DNA from: Ostrinia nubilalis
Lineage: Eukaryota; Arthropoda; Insecta; Lepidoptera; Crambidae
Assembly: GCF_963855985.1 (NCBI RefSeq)
Contig: NC_087092.1
Span: 14,260,001 to 14,324,000, forward strand
DNA: 64,000 bases
Direction of reading: 5' to 3'
This document shows positions 51,001 through 60,747 of the stretch, piece after piece. Within the stretch, counting starts at the first letter, position 1. Each line of letters starts with the position of its first letter. Position numbers and translations under genes: made by a program. The notes beneath the pieces were generated by a model, which made no database searches, was not told the origin of the DNA, and saw nothing but the letters and a program-made list of their open reading frames with translations.

Positions 51001-54000
51001 TTGTCATGTGTTGCGTTTATTTCGTTATGATAGAAAAATGTAACTCTTAATACTATGGAAGAAAGATAATAACAGATATCCACGTATAATTATGTAGTTA
51101 TGTTTAGTACGTTATTATACTAATAGTTTGCAAACAAATACACGAGAAGGAAGTACATAGTATGTAGTTGGATGGTTGACACTATTATCCAATAATTCCT
51201 AAAACCTCTTTAAAACACTTCTATATTCCTAATAATTGAGTTGGCTTTCAATTTGTCAACGTTAAATGAACTATTGAAATAAAAACAAATACCTTACTTA
51301 CCTCCCGGAATCAACTGGTAGTTTAAAAAACGAAAATTTAGTTCTTAATGTTGAGTGTAAGCAACCATCTACTTAACAAATGTTATAATACCCCTTTTTT
51401 GTTGTTCACTCATTTTCGCACAAATGAAATAATTTCACAAACGCGTGAGCAGCGTCACTCAAGCGAACGCAGTCGCGCCTCGCATTCGTCCAAGACAGTC
51501 TTGATAACGCGTACGTGAGTGGTGTCTATGTGTGCGTGGCTCGAGCGCGCTTAGTATGGAGTTTACCTTCTGTTATATTTTGTGACTAAAGCCTGGTCCG
51601 TGAGCACGTAGAATCCCGTCCAATGACCCCAAGTTGCCCATCCTTGTCGCTCGCACGTAATTATGTTGCTGTCGCGCTCGCACACTCACTGCGGGCGCGC
51701 GTCTCACAGTCGCGACAGCAATATAATTACGCGCGAGCGATAAGGATGGGTAGCTTGGGGTCATTGGACGGGATTCTACGTACTCACGGACCAGGCTTTA
51801 GTCACTAGAGGGCGCGTCTAGTTGAGGACGGCTACCGGCGCTGCCCAGCCGCGCGCTTCATCAACGAGCAAGGGCTGGACGAGGCCGGCATCGACCAGGA
51901 CGGCGTGTTCAAAGGTAGCTTAATACAGGTGGTACTTCTTATAGTGGACTAGCGGCCGCCCGCGACTTCGTACGCGTGGATCCCGTTTTACCCCCTTCAT
52001 CTATCTTACGCGGTTGAGATTTTTTCATACAAATGTTTTTTTTCCGCTAACTCCCGTTCCCGTGGGAATTTTGCAATATCCTGTTGTAACTAAGCTTTAA
52101 GTTTACTAAGGTACCTGCATGCCAAATTTCAAGCGTCTAACTTAAGCGGTTTAGATTTTTCATACAAAAGGATTTTCCCGCTAATTACCGTTCCCGTGGG
52201 AATTTCGGGAATTCCTTTCTTAGTACACCTCTACGGTACCTAAGCTACGTCCCTTCCAAATTTCAAGTGCCAACGTTTAGCCGTTTAGGATATGTCAGTC
52301 AGTCAGTCAGTTTCTCCTTTTATATATTTAGATTTACACAGCAAGATCACTAGCCTTTGTGTGCTACAGTCGCAACAAAACCGGCGATCAGGGTTGCCAC
52401 CCAGGCCACTGGGACCCTAAGAACAGCTCGTTCGTGGCTTTAAATAAGAATGCGAATGAACAGCAACAGAGCCGCGCTTGCGCCGGCAATCTGCCGCGCT
52501 TTGCTGAGGGCCAGTCGTCGGCAGGCCGAGCTGTGTGGATCCACCATAACACTAACAGTTCTTCCCCCCTTGCAAGTGATCTTGGTGCTGACAACGCCCA
52601 CTACTTAGTGTCCTCTAGTGGGCACGAATAATAACCTATCTTATTAACATGATATAGGTAACATTAACACTTGGCCACGGTAATACTATCATACAGTATT
52701 GTAACTTCATATAAACGGACGAAACTCGAGCTTTCCTTCGAAATTCAAATCTCGGTATGCGCTCGACATGCAAAAGTCGGGGGTGTCGCGAATGTGCCAC
52801 AGTAATAAACGGACGATGTGTTTTTTTAAACATAGTGTTTTTTTTTATAAAAATAATTACAAGTACCTATTTATACAGGGTGTTAGGTAAATGGGTTTAT
52901 AAGTCAACACTAGCCCATGTTAACATTTATGCATGAAAATAGTATGGTGAAGTCAGTGAATATCATTATATTTTTATTATCATTCAAAATAAATATCAGA
53001 TTTGTATGAAACTTAAAATTATAAAAATTATGATATCAATTTTCTGACTTCACCATTGTAAGCATTTTTACTGTGAAACAGATGTTAATTGGAAATTAAA
53101 ATGTATATTGTTGTTTTAATAATTAAATGCGGGTAAGCGAAATAATAAGAAAAAAAAGAAAAATTACAATCACAAAATACATTTACAAAACTAGATAGAA
53201 ATTCAAGAAGGCAGATGTAATGAAAACAGGGTCTGCAGGTGGGCAGCCCTATCGCATGTTGTCAAACGGTGACGTACCGCGCGGCTGTTGACATTTATTT
53301 CAAAAATATGACCGAGTTGGAATACTGTATAGATAGTATTACCGTGACTTGGCACTACATCGATTTTAGACGACATATCCGTATGTCGCTAAAGCTCATT
53401 ACGATACGATGCGATAAGATGATGTCATGTGCATTATGCTGTAAAATGTCCTGACAGATACTTAACGTGAATATTGTTTGATTTTATTAAACAACAACAA
53501 ATTCTTACAGAGTTCCTGGAGGAGACGATAAAGCGCGTGTTCGACCCGTCTCTTAACCTGTTCCGCGCCACGAGCGAGGAGCGCCTGTACCCCGCGCCCA
53601 CGTCCTGCCTGCAGGACAACCACCTGCAACTCTTCGAGTTCATCGGCCGCATGCTCGGCAAGGCCGTCTACGAGGTGAGACACAAGCTCGCACTCATCAC
53701 CCGCAGTGTTCCTGGAGGAGACATAAAGCGCGTGTTCGACCCGTCTCTTAACCTGTTCCGCGCCACGAGCGAGGAGCGCCTGTACCCCGCGCCAGAGTAA
53801 ATACAAATGAGTAGGTCATCTTCATAGAAACGCACCGAGCGCGGTTTGTGTGTGAGCGCGCGCCAATACCTATGCGGCGCGCACGCACACACTGACAAAA
53901 TTCAGCGCACCTCACCGCTAATCCACGCTAAATTTTGTCGTATTGGCGCGCTCACATACAAACCGCGTTCGGGCGTTTCTATGAAGATAACCTACTCATT

Positions 54001-57000
54001 TGTATTTACTCTGCCCGCGCCCACGTCCTGCCTGCAGGACAACCACCTGCAGCTCTTCGAGTTCATCGGCCGCATGCTCGGCAAGGCCGTCTACGAGGTG
54101 AGCACCACACAGTAAGGCGATTATCACACTGCACCGCGCTCCGCCGGTATGCGGGACGACAGATTTAATCATTGTATACAAGTACCTCAGTTTGTATAGA
54201 AAACACGCGCGGCACAACACACTGACAACGCGTCTGCGCGCGGGATTCGTTATGTAATCACGCGGACCGCGGCGGAGCGCGGTTCAGTGTAATAAAACCT
54301 AACACCACACTTCTTATGTAATTGTGATGCTATTTTATTACAAAAATGTTTAGTCTGATGACTGATAGACTGTCAACTTTGCAACGAACACACGTAGCCC
54401 TTCAAGTACCTGCGTATCGAGACACAATAGAAATCAATCGCTACCGCTGAGTAATGCGACCGCTTACGGTTTGATGGGCTTACATCTTACACTGCACTGT
54501 CATAGCGGCTATTTCCACTATAGTGTGATAACTTCATGTGCTGATTGTACAACTGTAGGGGCTAACGAATACAACATTGGAGAAAGACAAAAGAGTGCAA
54601 CATTTAAAATGACACGTCTATGAATCATTTGAGCTACAAAATCGTGCCCAACTCTCTTTTCAGCTGTTAAGTGAACTATAGTTTATGTCGTTCTTGGCAC
54701 TATAATCTCGACAACCTGTAGATAGTACCTATCAATAATTAATATGTTTATATTTTCGTCAGGGTATCGTGGTGGACGTGCCATTCGCGTCGTTCTTCCT
54801 GAGCCAAGTACTGGGGCAGACGCAGCAAGCGCTGTACAGTTGGATCGACGAGCTGCCCTCACTCGATCGCGACCTCTATCGGAGTCTGACGTACATTAAA
54901 CACTTTCAGGTAACTCTAGTTATTCAGTAAAACAGAGTTTATTAAAATATCATTTTTTTCGTGTCACATCATTTTATTTTTACGAATAGGTGAAGTGAAG
55001 TATTCATCATTTCTTAAAATTCCCTGAACTTACTTCAACTGGTCAATGTGAATACGTCTTTCTAATTTACGATCTAATTTGGTCAATCGACAAGGTGATA
55101 TAATAATGTATTAGGTGACTATAACACCTGTATTTTTTATTTCAGGGTGACATATCGTCGTTAGAGTTGACGTTCTCAGTGGACGAAGAAAGGCTAGGAG
55201 AAATAGTAACACACGAATTAGTGCCGGGGGGCAAGGCCATCCCCGTCACCAACGAAAACAAGTGAGAATACAATACATACTTACTATAATATGCGTAACT
55301 AATTTTTACAAATGTTCCTAATTAACGTGACAATGGAAAGTCATTTTATTAAAGAAACATTTAAGTTTGCGTGGAATAAGATATCGGTCATTCAACTATT
55401 GGATCTTTATCTTACTTAAATTGTCTAATTATTTATTTTATTGTGCAAGAGTGAGGAATACTAATTGGTTTGTTGTTTTTCAGAATAAATTATATCCACC
55501 TTATGGCTCACTTCCGAATGCACACGCAAATAAAGGACCAAACCAACGCGTTTATCAAAGGCTTTAGGACGATTATAAATCCAGAATGGTTATCGTTATT
55601 TTCTACTCCTGAGGTAAGCTTTGATTAATAGTATTTATTAACGAAGGTAAAAGATATAATTTAGGAAGTCTAAAATGCTCCTTGCCGCGAGATCTAACGA
55701 TGATTACTAAATCCTCTATTAAAAACCTTTGGGGATGCTGTTGCAGTTATGAACGAACGATAGCACATCAAGCTCAACACTGTGGCATCTTATGTAGTTG
55801 TAATAGGAGCTATATTAGTCTGATGTACTGTGTAGTATATCTGCACTATATGATGGTCTTAGGCAGTTTGTTAAATTAACAACGAGTGTTGCAACAGCTT
55901 CCTGCAAAAAGCGGGGCATTGTTTTTGTTGCGTTCCTTGGGGAAGGGACTCGTGCGATCCGCTCCCTGTCGTTCTAAAACCGGCCTTACGTCTAGTATCT
56001 GTTACAATTGAAGGGGTGAGTGGACAAAGGTCTTAACTAACAAAATGAGTTATGAGTGTTTAAAAATGTTAATCTGCTCATACCACATTTGAATAATGAA
56101 ATGTATGAATGCTTGTCAGATAACACCTTTGTTAAGGTTTGACACGTAACAAAATTGCGTGTTTTGAGCTCATTAGTCGATTTTATCATCACTTAAAACC
56201 TATGTTCATGCAAAAAAGTCGATTCTTCAGTTTTGTCAGATAACACCTTTGTCCACTCACCCCTTCAATTATGTTCAAAGAAGAAAGAAAAAATATTTAT
56301 TTGACAATTTAAATAATAAATACATTCTTAACACTTTATTTTTAATGAATTACAAACATCAAAAGGAGAAAGAAAAAAGAATGTTGCTGACAGTATTATC
56401 TGCTGTAACAGCTGCAACGGCTGATCAGCGGCGACAACGTGCCGCTCGACCTGCGCGACTTACGACGCCACACGCAGTACTACGGCGGCTTCCACGACTC
56501 GCACCGCGTCGTGTGCTGGCTGTGGGACGTGTTACAGCGCGACTTCAGCGAGAATGAACGCGCCATGTTCCTCAAGGTAGCATTTTGAAAACAATAAGGC
56601 CCAGAACAGACGGTGAAACGCAACTGCAACTGCTAGTTACTTTTGAGTTGCATCTAAGTTTCTGCCATAGCGTCCGTTGAGAGACCACATATGACGCGAC
56701 CAGTTTGAAACTTTCAGTTTCAGTTTTATTCATCAGAATCATCACAAAGTTGCAGTTTCGTTGCAGTTGCGTTTCACCGTCTGTTCTGGGCCTAACAGCT
56801 GAAGTCCGGTCGCCGAGCAGATATTTCGTCATTGCAGGCAAAAAAGAACGAATTAAATGTCCAGTGCGAAAGCAATCGTTTGCCGCCACAGATGCACTTG
56901 ATGACAACACATACTGTCATTCATCAACATCATCGCCATCATCTCAGCCATAGGGCGTCCACTGCTGATCTGATTTAATAGCGTTATTTTGTTTTCCAGT

Positions 57001-57914
57001 TTGTGACGTCGTGTTCTAAGCCTCCCGTGCTCGGATTCGCGCACCTGAAGCCGCCGTTCTCGATACGATGCGTTGAAGTTGGCGACGACGAGGACACTGG
57101 CGACACTATAGGTACGTAACGTAAACAAAATATTATCGTATTGTATGTAAAGCTGAAGTGGCAATGGGCAGGGCACATAGTACGCGGAACTGACGGCCGA
57201 TAGGGCAGCAAGGTTCTGGAATGGAGGCCACGTACCGGAAAGCGCAGCGTAGGACGCCCACAAAGACCTTATAAAGGTAGCAGGAAGGCGCTGGATGCAG
57301 ACCGCTACCAACCGGCCATTGTAGAAAGGGAGGCCTATGTTCAGCAGTAGACGTCCTATGGCTGAAATGTTGATGATGATTGTTTGTAAAATCTTGAATA
57401 AACTATACTTACGAGCAAAAGTATGGAATCACCGCTTTGTGTTCCAAGCGATCTTAAGAACTACATGACTATGTATTGTATGTATCTATGGTATCAATTT
57501 TAAGTTTATAATATCTCCTTTAAAATGGTATCATTTTTATTGATCTTCTATTAGTCATTTAGTTCTTATGATCGCTCGGAATAAATAGGGTGATTCCATA
57601 TTTTTGCTCGCGAGTGTAGAATTAAATTAAGGTCTTTTGAACTTCACCCAAATATCGAAAAGTAATTACTTTAAGTAAGAATCAGTCAGCATCTTATAAT
57701 TTCACCTACATATTTTTACCGTATTTTTAATTATTACACAGGTAGCGTAATCCGTGGATTCTTCACGATCCGCAAAAAGGACCCGTTGAACAGACTGCCG
57801 ACTTCTTCCACCTGCTTCAATCTACTGAAGCTGCCCAACTACCAGAAGCGAAGCACGCTACGCGACAAGCTGCGGTATGCCGTCAATAGCAACACGGGCT
57901 TCGAACTCTCGTAG
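39070..57914 (+). CDS. UBE3B: UBE3B, HECT-type E3 ubiquitin-protein ligase (complete, 20 coding exons)
   Basis: Cytoplasmic/mitochondria-associated HECT ligase: it takes ubiquitin from an E2 onto a catalytic cysteine and passes it to substrates. Exons: 39070-39230, 39348-39590, 39745-39997, 40247-40435, 41240-41431, 43132-43335, 44389-44510, 44882-45006, 45754-45925, 47136-47254, 47885-48057, 48819-48899, 49285-49483, 53511-53674, 54763-54909, 55146-55261, 55484-55613, 56412-56576, 57000-57111, 57742-57914. All introns are GT-AG and all phases agree; the total is 3240 nt, 1079 residues (vertebrate UBE3B is about 1070). An IQ motif ([11 protein letters not shown]) lies at residues 36-46. The HECT domain runs from about 699 to the end, with the catalytic Cys in [12 protein letters not shown] at residue 1047 (codon 57813-57815) and the C-terminus TGFELS. 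The start is the first ATG of the frame and has A at -3; the frame upstream of it opens only with GTG. Five introns carry copies of the preceding exon (see repeats). Confidence 0.96.
41448..41869. mobile_element. Foldback MITE (same family) with a second MITE nested inside
   Basis: Outer ends are AAGCCCGGTCTGTGAGCAC and the complementary CACAGACCAGACTA, flanked by TA. Inside, about 41586-41797 is a second inverted-repeat element with GAGGGCTATCGTTTT ends. The outer element starts 16 bp after the exon 5 donor and separates the real exon 5 from its repeat copies. Confidence 0.75.
41871..42510 (+). repeat. Tandem array of exon 5 3'-half copies (UBE3B intron 5)
   Basis: Four units of 159-161 bp starting at 41871, 42031, 42190 and 42349. 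Each holds the 3' two-thirds of exon 5 (from FLSADQ to YYPTFV) and the intact donor GTGAGTATACAAG. Relative to exon 5, all copies share the same 4-nt loss after GGACCA, so they descend from one altered unit and the exon frame is shifted at their start. There is no convincing acceptor before most units, so they are unlikely to be spliced in as normal exons. Confidence 0.9.
42520..42715 (+). repeat. Dispersed repeat (family B)
   Basis: Shares GTAGCCAGGATCTACAGCTT and AACGAAATTAAT with 24030-24205 (same strand), and its first half with 45476-45585 (reverse). The three copies differ by many bases. No coding capacity; possibly a SINE or LINE end. Confidence 0.6.
43380..44020 (+). repeat. Array of shortened exon 6 copies (UBE3B intron 6)
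   Basis: Three 129-nt copies (43380-43508, 43553-43681, 43726-43854) each have an acceptor (TTGCAG) and a donor (GTATGT or GTAAGT) and read LV(L/M)[16 protein letters not shown] and onward to the exon end. A fourth, degenerate copy lies at 43890-44020. The copies lack 75 nt present in the real exon 6, removed between two GGTA sites. Copy 43553-43681 has an in-frame TAA in TTCTCATAAAG. The other two would add 43 codons without a frameshift. Confidence 0.9.
44528..44724 (+). mobile_element. Lep1-type non-autonomous Helitron in UBE3B intron 7
   Basis: Begins TCCTACTAATATTATAAATG and ends GTGAAGCCGCGGGC then AAAAGCTAG. Its start is 17 bp past the exon 7 donor (44510/44511). Confidence 0.82.
45037..45246. 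mobile_element. Foldback MITE (same family) in UBE3B intron 8
   Basis: A 210-bp palindrome with ends TAGTCTGGTCCGTG and CACGGACCGGGCTT, flanked by TA. It starts 30 bp after the exon 8 donor. Its two ends differ slightly (TAGTCTGG versus AAGCCCGG), as in the copies at 12330 and 41448. Confidence 0.8.
45476..45585 (-). repeat. Dispersed repeat (family B), reverse partial copy in UBE3B intron 8
   Basis: Contains TGGCGGTCAAGCTGTAGATC and GGCTACACAGGAGTTGCAG, the reverse complement of the core of the other two copies. Confidence 0.6.
45947..46085 (-). mobile_element. RTE LINE 3' end fragment with (TGA)n tail
   Basis: An (ATC)n tract on the plus strand is followed by the reverse complement of the RTE 3' end (GGACGTCCACTGCTGAACAT, then CCTCCCCCAATGC). 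It begins 22 bp after the UBE3B exon 9 donor. Confidence 0.7.
46600..46742. repeat. Dispersed repeat (family C) in UBE3B intron 9
   Basis: Ends TTTATCTAACACCCTGTAG, with CATGTTAACATGGGCTAGTG inside; partner of 52865-53062 in the opposite orientation. Confidence 0.5.
46752..46913. mobile_element. Foldback MITE in UBE3B intron 9
   Basis: Arms AGTGTGAGTTTACATCAAAC and the exact inverse bound an interior with GCGCCCCTAGCGG. No coding sequence. Confidence 0.65.
48117..48611 (+). repeat. Four diverged copies of the exon 11 3' end (UBE3B intron 11)
   Basis: Copies at 48117-48203, 48253-48338, 48397-48484 and 48523-48611 match the exon 11 end ([20 protein letters not shown], then DKGKKPQQ). The first three keep a GT after the last codon (GTGAGACC, GTGATACC); the last reads GCATAA and has lost it. 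The first and third carry TAG in or near the frame. The spacers hold (ATC)n and CATCTAATCTCCATCC, giving an alternating higher-order pattern. Confidence 0.88.
49526..49735. mobile_element. Foldback MITE (AAGCCTGG family), TA target duplication
   Basis: A 210-bp near-perfect palindrome. It begins AAGCCTGGTCCGTGAGCAC, ends with the reverse complement, and is flanked by TA. Neighbouring repeat units in the same array have the empty site CTACACTAGTCAC, which fixes both boundaries and the TA duplication. A nearly identical copy is at 51589-51798. Confidence 0.85.
49738..50907 (+). repeat. Eight tandem copies of an exon 13 3'-end unit (UBE3B intron 13)
   Basis: Units start at 49738, 49893, 50038, 50183, 50328, 50473, 50618 and 50763. 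Copies 3-8 are spaced exactly 145 bp apart and look identical; the first spacing is 155 bp. Each contains [19 protein letters not shown] and the donor GTACTGTAG, but the exon part before it is shortened by internal deletions (the [16 protein letters not shown] section is absent). A ninth copy is at 51801-51925. 145 is not a multiple of 3. Confidence 0.92.
50917..51585. mobile_element. Inverted-repeat element with ACAAAATATAAC ends
   Basis: Left end CACAAAATATAACAGAAGG and right end CCTTCTGTTATATTTTGTG are inverted, flanked by ACTAAAG(C) on both sides (7-8 bp duplication). Roughly 660 bp, AT-rich inside with a GC-rich patch near the right end, and no coding frame. It interrupts the left border of the second MITE in the exon 13 array. 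Confidence 0.65.
51589..51798. mobile_element. Foldback MITE (AAGCCTGG family), second copy in the exon 13 array
   Basis: Nearly identical in sequence and flanks to 49526-49735 (same GTCACTAGAGGG flank on the right). The pair therefore looks like a product of array duplication rather than two insertions. Its left flank is interrupted by another element (50917-51585). Confidence 0.8.
51801..51925 (+). repeat. Ninth, separated copy of the exon 13 unit
   Basis: Same start (GTCACTAGAGGGCGCGTC) and end (GGCGTGTTCAAAGGTA) as the array units, with one G-to-A change (GAGCAAGGGCTGG). It is separated from the array by two mobile elements. After the donor the sequence differs (GTAGCTTAATAC). Confidence 0.85.
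51949..52332 (-). mobile_element. Helitron-like element, reverse orientation
   Basis: The plus-strand start CTAGCGGCCGCCCGCGACTT is the reverse complement of a Helitron 3' hairpin plus CTAG. A (CAGT)n tract and a TATATATTTAGA end follow at the right. It lies in UBE3B intron 13, right after the last exon-13-derived repeat. Confidence 0.65.
52865..53062. repeat. Dispersed repeat (family C) with ACAGGGTGTTAG end
   Basis: ACAGGGTGTTAGGTAAATGG and ACTAGCCCATGTTAACAT recur in reverse complement at 46660-46742 (UBE3B intron 9). Both copies carry TGACTTCACCAT. Non-coding. Confidence 0.55.
53704..54118 (+). repeat. Second copy of exon 14, split by a MITE (UBE3B intron 14)
   Basis: 53704-53793 and 54014-54099 together repeat most of exon 14 (FLEET through GKAVYE and a GTGAGC donor). 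ACGATAAAG in the exon is ACATAAAG here, a one-base loss that shifts the frame. The MITE at 53794-54013 interrupts it. The copy cannot serve as a coding exon. Confidence 0.88.
53794..54013. mobile_element. hAT-like MITE inserted in an exon-14 duplicate
   Basis: A 220-bp palindrome with ends AGAGTAAATACAAATGAG and the reverse complement. The host sequence CCCGCGCC occurs on both sides (53786-53793 and 54014-54021) and once in the real exon 14, so it is an 8-bp target duplication. Reading the element as starting with C would make it 7 bp. Confidence 0.8.
54116..54299. mobile_element. Degenerate copy of the GGCGGTTATCACACTG MITE
   Basis: Starts GGCGATTATCACACTGCACC, ends CAGTGTAATAAAACC, flanked by TAA. 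The internal sequence (GGGACGACAGATTTAATCAT) matches the copy at 37943-38132 closely. It lies in UBE3B intron 14. Confidence 0.75.
56006..56270. mobile_element. Foldback MITE in UBE3B intron 17
   Basis: Left arm ATTGAAGGGGTGAGTGGACA and right arm TGTCCACTCACCCCTTCAAT are exact inverses. The interior repeats CAGATAACACCTTTGT. The target duplication is unclear because the ends are palindromic with the flank. Confidence 0.7.
56598..56792. mobile_element. MITE with TAA target duplication (PIF/Harbinger-like) in UBE3B intron 18
   Basis: Ends are GGCCCAGAACAGACGGTGAA and the exact inverse, with arms over 30 bp and TAA on both sides (56595-56597, 56793-56795). It starts 21 bp after the exon 18 donor. 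The 3-bp TWA duplication is typical of PIF/Harbinger. Confidence 0.8.
57149..57385 (+). mobile_element. RTE LINE 3' end fragment in UBE3B intron 19
   Basis: Contains GTTCTGGAATGGAGGCCACG, then the GGCGCTGGATGCAGACCGC and GAGGCCTATGTTCAGCAGTA blocks, and a TGATGATGAT tail. These are the same blocks as the other RTE tails here. It starts about 38 bp past the exon 19 donor. A shorter related piece in the opposite orientation lies at 56925-56970, just before exon 19. Confidence 0.7.
57406..57616. mobile_element. Mariner/Tc1-type MITE in UBE3B intron 19
   Basis: Inverted ends (ACGAGCAAAAGTATGGAATC at the left, GATTCCATATTTTTGCTCG at the right) with flanking TA. No coding sequence. Confidence 0.7.
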
Positions 57915-58691
57915 GCTCAAATCTTTCAGCCACAGATAACGATGTACCGTTCCTGGGAACATTGCCGAAAGTTTGAGAAAATTAGTCCCGGCGACTATAG
58001 GAATATTTAAAAAAAAATTAAGTTAAATTGGTAAGCTTCTTCAAGCACTGAAATACGCGATATGGTCATCAATCGCGATTCGAATTGACGCGTGGACTCC
58101 GCTAGACAAAGTACACACAACTAGAACATCATATTTTAACTTATTGAACTGGAGATCAGTCGAATAAGATTTTTATAGTGCGGGCACTGATTTTGACTTC
58201 AAAAAGTGGGTTATGCATCGACTTTACTTGACTATAGTGTCATAATCTCCTTTTCGGAAGCAGTCGACTGAATAATATTGATTTCGATGCTATTTAAAGT
58301 AACACCCTTCTAGACAAAGTAGCGTATAAAGATTCAGTTTCAAAAATCCCTTTGTGAAACAATAAATCCGTGTTAATGTTACTTTGTCTGAAGGGGCAGT
58401 TCATAGATAGCTTGAACGATGGATTAAACGTGCCACATTACATTATCAAAAGTTCTAGGTCAAAAAAACTACACAGTAAAAACATCCTTTTATAAATAAT
58501 GTTGATCTCTTAAGTTTTCACGCAAAATTGTCTGTGTTAATTATAAGGTATATTATATCACCTCCCAATATGAGTATACCTTTAATAAATCACCTGTGCC
58601 ATCGGAATATACTTTTGTGTACTCAAGAATATCAACGAAGACCACAAAAATTCTGATGACATTAAAACTGAGACTAATAATTTGGCATTAA

Positions 58692-58864
58692 CTTTTAGAG
58701 CGCTTTCACATTAGGGCGTTAGAAGCGCGACAACAGCGCGGCAGTGGCGTTTTTATAATGTGAAGGCATGCATCCGCTGTCACATACTATGAAATTTTCG
58801 GCAGCGCGTCTGTCGCGCGTTTGTCGCGCTGCTAAATCGCCTAAATGTGAAAGCGCTCTTAATC
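58692..58864. mobile_element. Foldback MITE downstream of UBE3B
   Basis: Arms AGAGCGCTTTCACATTAGG and CTAAATGTGAAAGCGCTCT are inverted, the middle is rich in GCGCG, and the flank suggests a TTA-type duplication. Confidence 0.65.
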
Positions 58865-60626
58865 TCACTCCTAAAATAATGTGTGTGCGCTAGCCACACT
58901 ACATTCGTAGCAAGTCAACTTTGAAATTTAATTACGACATATTTATGTAAAGAATCAATAGAGTACGGATGAAAAGGGTAGATTTGTTATATCTGCAGAG
59001 TCCATTCCACATAAGAAGTCCTATGCCCTATCTTTGCAATAATCAACACAGGTTTCAGTACATTTTCACACTTTTATATTTTATATCCACTGGCTTCATT
59101 TGTGTAATGGGCTCTTTACGTGTACTATAATTAGCTAATTAAAGATAAATTCTGTTAAAACGTTTTAGTATCACATCCAGATATAAAATTTATTTGCACC
59201 ATTATTACTTAGTAAATGTGTTGCTATGTAATGGGATATGATATGGCTTGAGTAGTTGTGTTATAATAATACCAATGCAATCAATACTGTACATACTTGA
59301 ACGCTCTGCGGTATATCGAGCTCGGCCAGTAACTTAGGAATTAGAAATATTATGTATCTATTATACTGTTCGTTGTTGAATGCGTTAAATTGTAAAATAT
59401 TACAAGTGAAACGCAATTTTGTATAACAATGCACTGATATCAGAAACACAATCTGAGATTAAACTTAATGCAATAATGTCATATAAATAACTTGACTATT
59501 TACTTTATTATACTTGTATAAATTCTTTTTGTAACTGCAGTATGGATTAAGTTTCTCGTTAAGGCCTAAATATCGAGCATGACTGCTGGTATGAATAGAA
59601 TCAGGTTAAAACAAAAGCCTAAAATAATGATACGAATTATCTATTTTATTCAGTATCACATAGAAGAACAACGCACACATGGAATAGGCTCTTGGCGTAC
59701 TCAAACTCCTATTGTGTAACGACACTCAAATATGAATCTACATACACTAGAAACAAGCTTGTGATTGGTTCAAATATTGGCATTCAACTAATTACAGATA
59801 TCGTTAGATCTAAACTTGAAATTGAACGGCGCTTTGAGCTTCATTTCACAATACCGGCATCAAGTATAAATTTTAAAATGACCACGCTCATTTGGTTCCA
59901 ACTAAGAATACATAAGCCTCTGATTAAATTCAATCATCTTAGTATTTAGAATCGACTTACGAGCGTTGAATCATCAAATTAATGTCATTAAAACAAACCA
60001 AGTAACAACAGGCTGTTCTATGTGTCCGTTAGTTGTATGAATAGAAGTATGATAATGTTTAGAATGTATGCTGTGTACGTATTACCTATACATTTTAATA
60101 TTGGTATCAAACGAATCCCAAATGATTCGGTCCAGTCCAATTTATAAATAGGTGTATATAGACAATAATGTGTTAGTTCGTTATACGAATATTGAATTTA
60201 TTTATTTACGTACCCATTTATGTACAGTACAAACCTCTCGCTCTTGTTATTTTCTTAATATTATATAGAGTAATCAACTCTGATAAAATTCTTAGAAGTA
60301 GATCAAATCTTCATGTTTTACATAATTATTTTCTTATGCCCTGCGAATAAGTGTTATAATTTTATTCTTGAGTTTACCAAACAATTTTATGGTCATGGGA
60401 TATCGTAAATATCACCTCTCGTCGTTGAGAAAAGCTATTTTTTATTTGTATTTATCAATAAATTTAATAACAGCTGAATCGTGTGTATTAAACATTTTAT
60501 CGGTGGGGATTTTAAATTGATTTTATTAGCTTTTTAGAGAACGTTTTTCTATGTTGTTGAAGTGAATTTATTCCCATGTCCACCAACATCAATAGGTTAT
60601 ACTACTTTATATTTATTTAATAACTT

Positions 60627-60747
60627 ATCCCCTTACTAATAAAAAGTTACAAAGTTGTTGAACACTGTTTTAAAATGACATTTCCATACTAAACGTCACT
60701 TTAAAACACTGTTCAACGAGCGTGTAAGTTTTATTAGCAAGGGGGTT
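60627..60747. mobile_element. Short foldback element downstream of UBE3B
   Basis: About 120 bp that fold into one hairpin: CCCCTTACTAATAAAA pairs with TTTTATTAGCAAGGGGG, and GTTGAACACTGTTTTAAA pairs with its inverse. Confidence 0.6.

Noticed and set aside
56853..57311. 152-codon minus-strand frame across UBE3B exon 19
   Set aside because: Antisense to a coding exon plus an RTE fragment (it contains the RTE tail read backwards); no independent support.
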